A program made the position numbers and the translations under genes. Under the pieces are notes generated by a model that saw only the letters and a list, made by a program, of their open reading frames with translations, was not told where the DNA came from and did not search any database. Shown here piece by piece: positions 9,331 through 18,110 of a stretch of DNA of 59,331 bases; positions within the stretch are counted from its first letter, which is position 1; every line of letters begins with the position of its first letter. The DNA lies in contig NZ_JACHFB010000002.1 of assembly GCF_014205885.1 (NCBI RefSeq), forward strand, positions 162,541 through 221,871, given 5' to 3'. Source of the DNA: Borreliella californiensis. GTDB lineage: Bacteria; Spirochaetota; Spirochaetia; Borreliales; Borreliaceae.

Positions 9331-11751
9331 ATGGATAAATCTAAGAAAACTAGGTCAGGAGATAAAAAAAAAGAAAAAGTCGTAGCTGGAATTTTGCCTC
9401 ATTCTAATAAACCCGCAAGAGTTCCTTTAATAGCGGTTCCTTCTCACCCAGTTTTTCCAGGGATGTTTATTCCGATTGTTCTAATCTCTGATTCTGATAT
9501 GAAAGCAATCGATTATGCTATGAAAGGCAATGGAATCATTGCCTTATTTGTTTTAAATGATAAATTTTTAGGGAAAAACAATAATAATGCTCAACAGAAA
9601 TTAATTATTGATTATAGCAAAGATATTTACTCTGTTGGAGTTACTGGAAAGATAATAAAGAAAATTAATCTTCCAGATGGTGGTTACAATATATTTGTTT
9701 CAACTTTTGATAGGATTAAATTTGTTAAAGTTGTTCTTAATGACAAGTTTCCCATAATTGAGATTGACTATTTAAAGCAAATTCCAGTTAGAAAAGATGA
9801 TATTCAATCAAAGGCAGTTTACAGTAGTATTTTGCTTAGAACTAAAGAAATATTTGCACATAGAAAAATGCCGGAAGTTCAATTAAATATGGTTAATATT
9901 GAGGATAAGGGAAAACTGTGTGATATTGTGGCCAGCACTATTTCATCTTCAAAAAATGATCATCAAATAGTTCTTGAAACTTTAAATGTAAAAGATAGGC
10001 TTAAAAAAGTTTTAGAACTGATTTATGAAGAGCTTAATTTAATTGAAATTCAAAATAAAATTGCTAAAGGCATTCAAGAGAGATTAGAGAAACAACAAAA
10101 AGAGTTTTTTTTAAAAGAACAGCTTAAGGCTATTAAAGCTGAACTTGGTATAGGAGATAAAAAAAACAGCGATTTAGAAAAGCTTAAAACCAAGCTAAAG
10201 GCTTTAGAGTTAAAGGGAGAGTCTTTGGAGGTAGTTGAAAAAGAGCTAGAAAAATTTTCACTTCTTGAGACAAGTTCGGCTGAATACATTGTTGTTAGAA
10301 ATTATCTTGAACTTATTACTGAGCTTCCTTGGCGAGAGTTGAAAAAAAATTTTGATAAATTAGATTTGCAAAAATCTAAAAAAATTTTAGATAAAACGCA
10401 TTATGGAATGAACGAAGTTAAGGATAGAATTATTGAATATATTTCTGTTCTTAAATTAAGAAAGACTCAAAAGGGGGGTATTATTCTTTTGGTGGGACCT
10501 CCTGGCGTGGGAAAAACTTCTATTGGGGCAGCTATTGCAAAGGTTTTGCGTACCAAGTTTTTTAGATTTTCTGTTGGTGGAATGCGCGATGAGTCAGAGA
10601 TTAAGGGGCACAGGAGAACTTATGTTGGTGCTTTGCCTGGAAAAATTATTCAGGGCTTAAGAATTACTAAGACAAATTCTCCTGTTTTTTTAATTGATGA
10701 GGTGGATAAAATTTCTGCTTCAAGTTATGGGGATCCTTTTTCAGTTCTCCTTGAAGTTTTGGATCCTGAACAGAATGTTAGGTTTAGAGATCATTATCTT
10801 GATCTTCCTTTTGATATTTCGAATGTATTTTTTATTTTAACTGCTAATTCTGTTGAAACAATACCAAGACCTTTGTTAAATAGAATGGAGGTTATTGAAA
10901 TTTCTGGATATGTTGATAACGAAAAAATAGAGATTGCAAGAAAGTATTTAATTCCCAAAGTTTTAAGTGAAAATGGAGTTGATAAAGATTCTTTAAAATT
11001 TCAAAGTTCATCTCTTGTTCAAATTGCTCAAGAGTATGCAAGAGATAATGGGGTGAGAAATTTTGAAAAATATTTAAACAAAATTGTAAGAAAGGTTGCT
11101 AGAAAGCTTATTGAGAATACTGAGGTTAAATCTTATCAAATTTCCAATGACAATTTAGAAGAATATGTTGGTGTACCTGTTTTTAGAAAGGAAAGCATGT
11201 CTAATGCTATGTATTCAGGGATGGTAATGGGCCTTGCTTGGACAAATTATGGAGGTTCAACTTTAATGATTGAGACCGTAAAGACAGAGTCCAAGGTGGG
11301 TGGAATTAAATTGACAGGTAGACTTGGGGATGTTATGAAAGAATCTGCTAATATTGCCTATACTTATGTTAATAGTATTAAAGGAGATTTAAATATTAGT
11401 AAATCCTTTTTTGAAAAAAATATTATTCATTTACATATTCCAGAAGGAGCAACGCCAAAAGATGGGCCTTCTGCAGGAATTACAATAGCTAGTGCTTTTA
11501 TTTCTCTTGCCCTTGATAAGGTTGTTAGACCCCATTTGGCTATGACAGGAGAACTTTCTCTTACTGGGAATGTAATGATGATAGGGGGTCTTAGAGAAAA
11601 AATAATTGCAGCAAAGCGTAGTGGTGTGGAGCATATTATTGTGCCTAAGGCAAATAGAGTTGATCTAGAAGAGATTCCTATTAACATTAAAAGCGGCATT
11701 AATTTTTATCTTGTAGATAATATGCGCGAGGTTATTAAATTATTGTTTTAA
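9331..11751 (+). CDS. lon: ATP-dependent protease Lon (Lon-1)
   Basis: Complete LonA-type protease of 806 residues that unfolds and degrades misfolded and regulatory proteins in the cytoplasm. The N-terminal substrate domain begins near the VPLIAVPSHPVFPGM segment. A coiled-coil linker lies at about residues 240-300. The AAA+ module has Walker A GPPGVGKTS (about 389-397) and Walker B FLIDEVDKI. The protease domain has the catalytic serine at 714 in PKDGPSAGI and the lysine further on in GLREKIIAAKRSG. Borrelia is known to carry two lon genes. This position fits lon-1 (bb0253). The ribosome site AGGAG is 12 bases before ATG, a little far. The 3' end overlaps the convergent bb0252-like gene by 12 bp. 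Confidence 0.97.
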   Translation: MDKSKKTRSGDKKKEKVVAGILPHSNKPARVPLIAVPSHPVFPGMFIPIVLISDSDMKAIDYAMKGNGIIALFVLNDKFLGKNNNNAQQKLIIDYSKDIYSVGVTGKIIKKINLPDGGYNIFVSTFDRIKFVKVVLNDKFPIIEIDYLKQIPVRKDDIQSKAVYSSILLRTKEIFAHRKMPEVQLNMVNIEDKGKLCDIVASTISSSKNDHQIVLETLNVKDRLKKVLELIYEELNLIEIQNKIAKGIQERLEKQQKEFFLKEQLKAIKAELGIGDKKNSDLEKLKTKLKALELKGESLEVVEKELEKFSLLETSSAEYIVVRNYLELITELPWRELKKNFDKLDLQKSKKILDKTHYGMNEVKDRIIEYISVLKLRKTQKGGIILLVGPPGVGKTSIGAAIAKVLRTKFFRFSVGGMRDESEIKGHRRTYVGALPGKIIQGLRITKTNSPVFLIDEVDKISASSYGDPFSVLLEVLDPEQNVRFRDHYLDLPFDISNVFFILTANSVETIPRPLLNRMEVIEISGYVDNEKIEIARKYLIPKVLSENGVDKDSLKFQSSSLVQIAQEYARDNGVRNFEKYLNKIVRKVARKLIENTEVKSYQISNDNLEEYVGVPVFRKESMSNAMYSGMVMGLAWTNYGGSTLMIETVKTESKVGGIKLTGRLGDVMKESANIAYTYVNSIKGDLNISKSFFEKNIIHLHIPEGATPKDGPSAGITIASAFISLALDKVVRPHLAMTGELSLTGNVMMIGGLREKIIAAKRSGVEHIIVPKANRVDLEEIPINIKSGINFYLVDNMREVIKLLF

Positions 11752-14043
11752 TTTTTTAAAATTGTTGTTTGAGGCTAGTTTTACGCTAGGTTTAAATAAA
11801 TGTATTAATAATGGAAGAAGAGTTAGCGACGCAAGAGATGTTGTTAGCATTGTAAAAGCAATTATTGCTCCAAGAGTTGATATTATTTTATAAGACGAAA
11901 ATGTTAGAGTTAAAAATCCTATTCCAACAGAAATGGAATTTGCAAATATTCCATTAAATACGCTGGGTATTGATTCAAGAAGTGCGGTTTTGTAGATTTG
12001 ATTTTTTTGGTATTGTAAAACAAACGCATTGAAAAAATGAATTGAATAATCTACTCCTACTCCCATGCTTACAGATGCAATTGTTGCTGTTGCAGGGTTT
12101 AAGGTTATTCCAAATAATCTCATTACGGCAAAGTTTAAAAACACTGACCATGCTACTGGGATCGCAATAATTATTCCGGTTTTTATAGATTTAAAGAAAA
12201 ACATAAGTAGTAGTGTTATTGATCCAAGAGTTGTTATAATGTTCATAACCTGTTCTTTTACCATTGTTTTAGCTATTAACACCTTATCATAAACACCTGA
12301 GAAATGATATTTATTATTTTTCATATATTCATTAATTGTTTTAATAGCATATTTTTCAAATTTTTTTATTCCTTCGGTTGAGTTATCTTCAATTCTTACT
12401 ATGATAGATATTAATGACCAATCATTATTAATGTACATTTTTTTATTATTTTTAGTCCAATCGCTTCTATCTACTAAATTTATTAGTTTGTTTAGTATAA
12501 TTTTGTTTTCAGGCAGTTTATATTCTAGTGGGGATTCTTTTTTGATTTTAAAATTTGTAAATTTTAAAATTCCATTAATAGAGCTAGATTGAGTTTTTGC
12601 AGAAAATGAATCAAGCTTATCTGTAATTAAGTCTAAGATTTGCATTGCTTTAGCATTTTTAAATTCACCAGGTTTACCTTCAAGCTCTATTTTGAAAATC
12701 GATATTCCTCCCATTTCTTTTTGCATTAGGTTTAATGTTTTTTTTACACTTGTGCTTTCTTTAAAGTAATCTTTTTCATCAAAATTGATTTCGATCTTTA
12801 AAAGACCTACAAAAGAAATTACTAGTATAATGAGGACTATTATAGGGGATGTATATTTTCTTTTTAATATAGATTTTGTTATTTGTGTATTTAGTTTGGC
12901 AAGCCTTTCAAGGAAAAATATTTTATTTAGTTTATTTTCTTTTTCTTTTTCAAAAGATCTTTTTTTTGCAAATGGGATTAATGTTATTATTCCAGGTAAA
13001 ACGGTTAATGAGATTATCATTGAGATAATTACTCCAATTGACATGAAGATACCCATTGTTTTGTAAGCATTAATTGAAGAAGTTGTAAGAGATAAAAATC
13101 CAAATGCGGTTGTAAGAGATGTTAGCAGGATGGGTGTTTTGAGTTTTTTAATTATTGCTTTTATGGATTCTTTTGAGAGTTGTTCTTTTTTTATTAATTT
13201 AAATATTTCATTTATTACATGTACAGCATTGGCGCATCCGATTGAAATAAGTAAAACAATCATCGAAGTTTCTGGCACTGTAATAGGGGATTGTACAAGC
13301 CCTTTAATTCCAAAAGTCCAAATCAATGATAATAATGCAATAAAAATGGGAATTAATGCGCCAATTAGATTTTTTATAATAAGATAGAGTGAAATTATTA
13401 CTACAAAAGTAGCAAGAGGTCCTAAGATCTTGAAGTCTTCAACCATGTAGTTTAAGATTTTTTCTCTTACTATTAAATCTCCCGTAAGATACAACTTTAA
13501 ATCATTAGTTTCATATTTTTTAATTGTTTTTTCCATATCATCAAGTTCAGTTTTTAAATTTCTACTGAAATTGATTTGGTCACTCTCTGATGGGATTATT
13601 ATGAAGTATATTAAATTTTCTGAGTCGCCTAAGAATGTGTTTTTTACAAATGGAGTTGACTTTATTTTATTTTTTATTTCTTCTATATCTTTATCCGTGT
13701 AGATTTCTTTTTTAAATTGTGGGAAATAAGAAAATATGCTTGTAACGGCATTTGGAGATACTTTTAAAATTTTGGTTATTTCATCAATTACGCTGTTTAT
13801 TGTTTCAAAATTTTTTTTATTGAAAATATTTTTTTTATCTTGAAATATTACTATTGTAGATAAAAGAGAATTACTCTTGTCAATGTCTATTAAGCTTTCA
13901 GTTTCTTTGGTCTTGGGGATAAGTTTTAAGATGTTTGCATCGAATTTAAGATTTTTTAAAAAAAATCCTAAAAGGATAGTAATTAAGATAAATATTGTGA
14001 ATATAATTCCTTTATATTTAATACTTAGACCTTCAAAGTCCAT
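11740..14043 (-). CDS. RND/MMPL-superfamily membrane protein (bb0252-like)
   Basis: Membrane protein of 767 residues with the internal duplication of the RND superfamily. Each half has one N-terminal membrane segment, a large extracytoplasmic domain of about 150-200 residues, then a cluster of five hydrophobic segments (first near residues 205-360, second near 600-750). Sterol-sensing-domain-like GxxxD-type segments are visible, such as SMGVGVDYSIHFFNAF in the second half. Proteins of this type export lipids or hydrophobic compounds using the proton gradient. The substrate here is unknown. It lies 14 bp downstream of leuS and ends over the end of lon. It is not the AcrB-type pump of Borrelia (BesB), which is larger and encoded elsewhere. 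Confidence 0.85.
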   Translation of the reverse strand: MDFEGLSIKYKGIIFTIFILITILLGFFLKNLKFDANILKLIPKTKETESLIDIDKSNSLLSTIVIFQDKKNIFNKKNFETINSVIDEITKILKVSPNAVTSIFSYFPQFKKEIYTDKDIEEIKNKIKSTPFVKNTFLGDSENLIYFIIIPSESDQINFSRNLKTELDDMEKTIKKYETNDLKLYLTGDLIVREKILNYMVEDFKILGPLATFVVIISLYLIIKNLIGALIPIFIALLSLIWTFGIKGLVQSPITVPETSMIVLLISIGCANAVHVINEIFKLIKKEQLSKESIKAIIKKLKTPILLTSLTTAFGFLSLTTSSINAYKTMGIFMSIGVIISMIISLTVLPGIITLIPFAKKRSFEKEKENKLNKIFFLERLAKLNTQITKSILKRKYTSPIIVLIILVISFVGLLKIEINFDEKDYFKESTSVKKTLNLMQKEMGGISIFKIELEGKPGEFKNAKAMQILDLITDKLDSFSAKTQSSSINGILKFTNFKIKKESPLEYKLPENKIILNKLINLVDRSDWTKNNKKMYINNDWSLISIIVRIEDNSTEGIKKFEKYAIKTINEYMKNNKYHFSGVYDKVLIAKTMVKEQVMNIITTLGSITLLLMFFFKSIKTGIIIAIPVAWSVFLNFAVMRLFGITLNPATATIASVSMGVGVDYSIHFFNAFVLQYQKNQIYKTALLESIPSVFNGIFANSISVGIGFLTLTFSSYKIISTLGAIIAFTMLTTSLASLTLLPLLIHLFKPSVKLASNNNFKKLKQ

Positions 14044-14057
14044 ATCATTCCTCTTTT

Positions 14058-16580
14058 TTACTTTATCACTATGTTGACAAGCTTGTTTTTAATTACAATT
14101 ATTTTTACTATTTTTTTATTGAATAAGTTTGATTTTATTTTGATATTTTCCATTGCTATTTCTTTTAGTTCTTCTTCGTTTGTCTCTTTGTTTAGTAAAA
14201 TTTTGTCTTTTATTTTTCCATTTATTTGTAAAACAACTTCTTTTTTATCTTTAATAATAAGGCTTTCATCGAATTTTGGCCATTTTGAATTTTTGAATAA
14301 ACTCGGAAGTTCTCCAATATATTCCCACAACTCTTCTGCTAAATGGGGTGCATAGGGAGATATAATAATGATAAACGGTTTAAATATGTTTAAATAATTT
14401 TTTTCATACTTTAGAAGTTCATTTATAAATATCATCATGGCGGATATTGCTGTGTTAAAATTTAGTTTTTCTGTGTTTTTTGTGACTTTTTTTATTACTT
14501 TATGTAGTTCAGATATTATTTCCTTTGGAGGATTGTCTTTTGATAGTTCTTTTTCTCTTAAGTTCCAAATTTTGTTTAAAAATCGAAAAACACCAATAAT
14601 GCCTTTAGTGTTCCAAGGTTTAGAATCTGTTAGTGGTCCCATAAACATTTCATAAATTCTCATTGAGTCTGCTCCAAATTCTTTAATTATGTCGTCTGGG
14701 TTTATTACATTTTTTAAAGATTTTGACATTTTGGCAATTACTTGGGTTACTTCTTTGTTGTCTTTTTTGTCAAAAAATTTATTGTCTTTTTCTATAACTT
14801 GGTCGTTAGGTATTAAAACCCCATTTTCTTTTTGATAAGAAAATGACGTTATTATGCCTTGATTTATTAGCTTTTTAAAAGGTTCTTTGGTATTTACGTA
14901 TCCTAGATCATAAAGAACTTTGTGCCAAAACCTTGAGTAAAGTAGGTGCAATACTGTATGTTCAGCTCCACCTATGTAGAGGTCAACCGGCATCCAATAT
15001 TCAATTTTTTTTTTGTTTGCAAACTCTTTTGGATTTTTAGGGTCTAGGTATCTTAAATAATACCAACAAGAACCTGCCCATTGAGGCATTGTATTTGTTT
15101 CTCTTGTAAGACCCATTTCTTTTACGTTTACCCACTCTTTCATTCTTGACAAAGGAGATTCTCCTGTTCTAGAAGGTTTATAGTTTGCAATTTCTGGAAG
15201 CTTTAAGGGAAGATCATTCTCCTCTAAAGGTATTGTGTTTCCAAGCTTATCAAACAAAATGGGTATAGGCTCTCCCCAGTATCTTTGTCTTGAAAAAATC
15301 CAATCTCTAAGCTTGTAGGTAACTTTTTCTTTCCCTTTTTTGTTTTTAGTAAGCCAATCTATTACTTTGTCTTTTACTTCAGAATTTTTAAGATTATTAA
15401 ATTCATTAGGAGAATTTATTGAAATTCCGTCATTAATAAATGCTTTTTCTAATATTTCATTTTTCCCTGATTTTGATATCACAGGTAAAATTTTTAATTT
15501 ATACTTTTTAGCAAATTGAAAGTCTCTTTCATCATGTGCTGGAACGCCCATTACAGCCCCAGTTCCGTAAGCTCCTAGCACGTAGCTTCCAACCCAAATT
15601 GGAATTTTTTCATTTGTTATTGGGTGAAATGCATAAGAGCCTGTAAAAATTCCCGATTTGTCTTTTTCAAGAGAGGTTCTCTTAAGATCACTTTTGAGTT
15701 CTTCATGTTTTACATATTTTAGGACATTTTTTTTAAAGTCGTTTTTTGTTATTTTTTCTATTAGTTTATTTTCTGGTGCGATCACTAAATATGTGATGCC
15801 AAAGATTGTGTCTGGCCTTGTTGTAAAAACTTTGATTTTATCACTGTGGCCCTCAATTTCAAAGTCAATTTCAACTCCTGTTGATTTGCCAATCCAATTT
15901 CGCTGCATTTCTTTTACAGATTCAGGCCATTCCAATTCTTCAAGATCGTCTAGCAATCTTTCAGCATACTTTGTAATTTTTAAAACCCATTGTCTTAAAT
16001 ATTTTTTTTCGACGTTGTAAAATCCTCTCTCAGACTTTGGTCCGTCTGAAGTTTGAATAATCTCTTCATTTGCTAGTACTGTTCCAAGCTCGGGGCAGTA
16101 CCATACAGGCATTTCTTTTACATAAGCCAGGTCTTTTTTATATAATTGCAAGAAAATCCACTGTGTCCATTTATAGTAATTTTCCTCGTGTGTTCTAATT
16201 TCTCTATCCCAATCATATGCAAACCCCAAGGCTTTTATTTGTTGTTTAAACTTATTAATATTTTCTTCTGTACTTTTTTGAGGGTGAGTTCCTGTTTGTA
16301 TTGCGTAATTTTCAGCAGGAAGTCCAAAGCTATCAAATCCTATTGGGTGAAGTACATGAAATCCATTTAAAAGCTTGTATCTTCCAAATATATCAGTGGC
16401 TGTGTATCCTTCTGGATGTCCAACATGAAGCCCGTTGGCAGAAGGATAGGGGAACATGTCAAGTATATACAATCTTTTTTCTTTGGGAATACTTGGATCT
16501 TCTTCTACTTTGTATGTTTTATTCTTATCCCAAAATTCTTGCCATTTTTTTTCAATTTTTATGAATTCGTATTTAGACAT
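14058..16580 (-). CDS. leuS: Leucyl-tRNA synthetase
   Basis: Class I aminoacyl-tRNA synthetase of 840 residues that charges tRNA-Leu. The HIGH-type motif is GLHVGHPEGY at about residues 50-60, after DMFPYPSA. The KMSKS motif is AKMSKSLKNVINPDD at about residues 610-625. Between them lies the CP1 editing domain, with the TRPDTIFGITYLV threonine-rich segment and GTGAVMGVPAHDERD, so post-transfer editing should be intact. WAGSCWYYLRYLDP and the LYIGGAEHTVLHLLYSRFW block are also typical. A tRNA-Leu gene lies about 100 bp upstream on the same strand, so the two may share a transcript. The next gene starts 14 bp downstream. Confidence 0.97.
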   Translation of the reverse strand: MSKYEFIKIEKKWQEFWDKNKTYKVEEDPSIPKEKRLYILDMFPYPSANGLHVGHPEGYTATDIFGRYKLLNGFHVLHPIGFDSFGLPAENYAIQTGTHPQKSTEENINKFKQQIKALGFAYDWDREIRTHEENYYKWTQWIFLQLYKKDLAYVKEMPVWYCPELGTVLANEEIIQTSDGPKSERGFYNVEKKYLRQWVLKITKYAERLLDDLEELEWPESVKEMQRNWIGKSTGVEIDFEIEGHSDKIKVFTTRPDTIFGITYLVIAPENKLIEKITKNDFKKNVLKYVKHEELKSDLKRTSLEKDKSGIFTGSYAFHPITNEKIPIWVGSYVLGAYGTGAVMGVPAHDERDFQFAKKYKLKILPVISKSGKNEILEKAFINDGISINSPNEFNNLKNSEVKDKVIDWLTKNKKGKEKVTYKLRDWIFSRQRYWGEPIPILFDKLGNTIPLEENDLPLKLPEIANYKPSRTGESPLSRMKEWVNVKEMGLTRETNTMPQWAGSCWYYLRYLDPKNPKEFANKKKIEYWMPVDLYIGGAEHTVLHLLYSRFWHKVLYDLGYVNTKEPFKKLINQGIITSFSYQKENGVLIPNDQVIEKDNKFFDKKDNKEVTQVIAKMSKSLKNVINPDDIIKEFGADSMRIYEMFMGPLTDSKPWNTKGIIGVFRFLNKIWNLREKELSKDNPPKEIISELHKVIKKVTKNTEKLNFNTAISAMMIFINELLKYEKNYLNIFKPFIIIISPYAPHLAEELWEYIGELPSLFKNSKWPKFDESLIIKDKKEVVLQINGKIKDKILLNKETNEEELKEIAMENIKIKSNLFNKKIVKIIVIKNKLVNIVIK

Positions 16581-16677
16581 TTGTCCTCTTGAAAATTAAT
16601 CTATAACAACTTATTCCTTAGTATCCTTTTAGATCCCATTTTTGTTAATTTTTTTAATAAGCTGATAATAATTTTGA

Positions 16678-16761
16678 TGCTGTGAACTGGACTTGAACCA
16701 GCACGGGCTTATGCCCACTAGCCCCTCAAGCTAGCGTGTCTACCACTTCCACCACCACAGC
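16678..16761 (-). tRNA. tRNA-Leu, anticodon GAG
   Basis: The minus strand folds as an 84-nt class II tRNA. Acceptor arm GCTGTGG pairs with TCACAGC, and the discriminator base is A. Anticodon stem CTAGC/GCTAG encloses the loop TTGAGGG, so the anticodon is GAG, reading CUC and CUU. The variable arm is long, as expected for Leu (TGGGCATAAGCCC). The T arm contains GGTTCAAGTCC. CCA is not encoded. It lies just upstream of leuS on the same strand. Confidence 0.95.
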
Positions 16762-16781
16762 GTTATTAACCATTATATTTT

Positions 16782-17396
16782 TTATTTTAAATTTTTGTCA
16801 ACTTTTTTCTTTTTTTTAATTGCGCAGATTATTATTGTTGTTGCTATTACAGTAATAAATATTGCAAATATAATTGTTTTTATTTTTGAAAATATTATTT
16901 CAAATGATTGTCCTAGTTTAAAGCTTAGAGTAAAATAAACGATTATTGAGAGCAAAGTTGCAAAAAAGTCAGAAACAACAAATAGATTGGATTTCATATT
17001 TCCCATTCCTGCTGATATAAATATTGCGTTTCTAACTCCAAAGGGTATAAATCTTCCTATAAATAAAGTTAATACTCCGTATTGACCATAATAGTAATTT
17101 ATTTTGTCAAGCAGGTTATTGTCTTTTTTGTTTTTAAACAATTTATTTCCCATTAATTTCCCAATGTAAAAAGATATTATGTCCCCAATATAGGCTCCCC
17201 AAAAAATTCCTAAAAATATTAATATAGTATATTCATTTTTTCGACTAGATAAAATTCCACCCATTAGTACTATTGCATCCTCAGAAATAGGAACATTAAG
17301 CCCTGCTAAAATTAGCAAAGAAAAAAATACTATTGGGGAATAAGCTATGTTTGAATCAATATATTCTATTATTGTGTTTATATTCATTTTTGTCAT
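16782..17396 (-). CDS. DedA family (VTT domain) membrane protein
   Basis: Membrane protein of 204 residues. The family signature is clear: GRFIPFGVRNAIFISAGMGNM near residue 120, with the conserved Gly-Arg-Phe-x-Pro, and an N-terminal re-entrant-like segment with PISEDAIVLMGG. About five hydrophobic segments are visible and the tail is Lys-rich. DedA proteins are thought to move lipid carriers or phospholipids between membrane leaflets and support cell division and pH homeostasis. Borrelia is reported to depend on its single DedA. The start overlaps the phosphatidylcholine synthase gene by 4 bp (ATGA), which fits a shared role in membrane lipids. Confidence 0.93.
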   Translation of the reverse strand: MTKMNINTIIEYIDSNIAYSPIVFFSLLILAGLNVPISEDAIVLMGGILSSRKNEYTILIFLGIFWGAYIGDIISFYIGKLMGNKLFKNKKDNNLLDKINYYYGQYGVLTLFIGRFIPFGVRNAIFISAGMGNMKSNLFVVSDFFATLLSIIVYFTLSFKLGQSFEIIFSKIKTIIFAIFITVIATTIIICAIKKKKKVDKNLK

Positions 17397-18097
17397 CTAT
17401 TTCTTGTTTTATAAGTTAAATATATGCTTGCTAAAGTTAAATATGCAAAGTAAAGGATAAGAACTGTTTTTGCCATTTTTAACGCTGTTGTGGATAGCTC
17501 TGAAAATATTGATACAATAAATATTAGGCAACTTATTATTGTTATTGGTATGGTAATTTTTCTTAATTCTTTGGTTTTTGATGGATAAATAAATTTTATT
17601 GGTATAAAGCTTGTTATAATACATATTGACATTGTAATAAGATTTGTTATTTGTTCCATTTTAAAGATTATGTTTAGTATTACAAAGAGATTCCATAGGG
17701 AAGGAAACCCTCTAAAGTAGTTATCATTTGTTTTTGCATCTGTTCTTGAGAATTGGTATGCTGATGAGAGCAAAATTCCGGTGCAAATGACGACTTTATA
17801 TTTTTCTTCAATAAATTCTCCTAAATAAAAAAATATAACAGGTATGAATGTATAGTTTATGTAGTCTGTAATATTATCAAGTAAAGTGCCATCAATTTTA
17901 GGTATCAATTCTTTAACCTTAAATTTTCTTGCCATAGTTCCGTCAATTCCATCTATTATAAGCCCCATTACTGTTAGCTTTAAAAGAAGGGAATAATCAC
18001 TATTTACAATTGAAATTATTGAGTAAAGTCCTACAATCAAGCCAGAAGCTGTAAAAATATGTACAAACCAAGCTAAAATCAAATTGATATTTTTCAC
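17393..18097 (-). CDS. pcs: Phosphatidylcholine synthase (CDP-alcohol phosphatidyltransferase)
   Basis: Membrane enzyme of 234 residues that joins CDP-diacylglycerol and choline directly to make phosphatidylcholine. The CDP-alcohol transferase signature is present (DGTMAR, then DGTLLDNITD about 12 residues later), supplying the Asp residues that bind metal. About eight hydrophobic segments follow the Pcs pattern. Start is GTG at 18097, with AAGGAG seven bases upstream, inside the gap to pepF. Borrelia membranes are known to contain phosphatidylcholine made by this one-step route from host choline. Assignment to Pcs rather than another CDP-alcohol transferase rests on overall pattern and remembered gene order. 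Confidence 0.88.
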   Translation of the reverse strand: MKNINLILAWFVHIFTASGLIVGLYSIISIVNSDYSLLLKLTVMGLIIDGIDGTMARKFKVKELIPKIDGTLLDNITDYINYTFIPVIFFYLGEFIEEKYKVVICTGILLSSAYQFSRTDAKTNDNYFRGFPSLWNLFVILNIIFKMEQITNLITMSICIITSFIPIKFIYPSKTKELRKITIPITIISCLIFIVSIFSELSTTALKMAKTVLILYFAYLTLASIYLTYKTRNR

Positions 18098-18110
18098 AGT
18101 AAATCTCCTT

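Noticed and set aside
11427..11699. Minus-strand frame inside lon
   Set aside because: It is antisense to the catalytic region of Lon with all motifs intact; a shadow frame.
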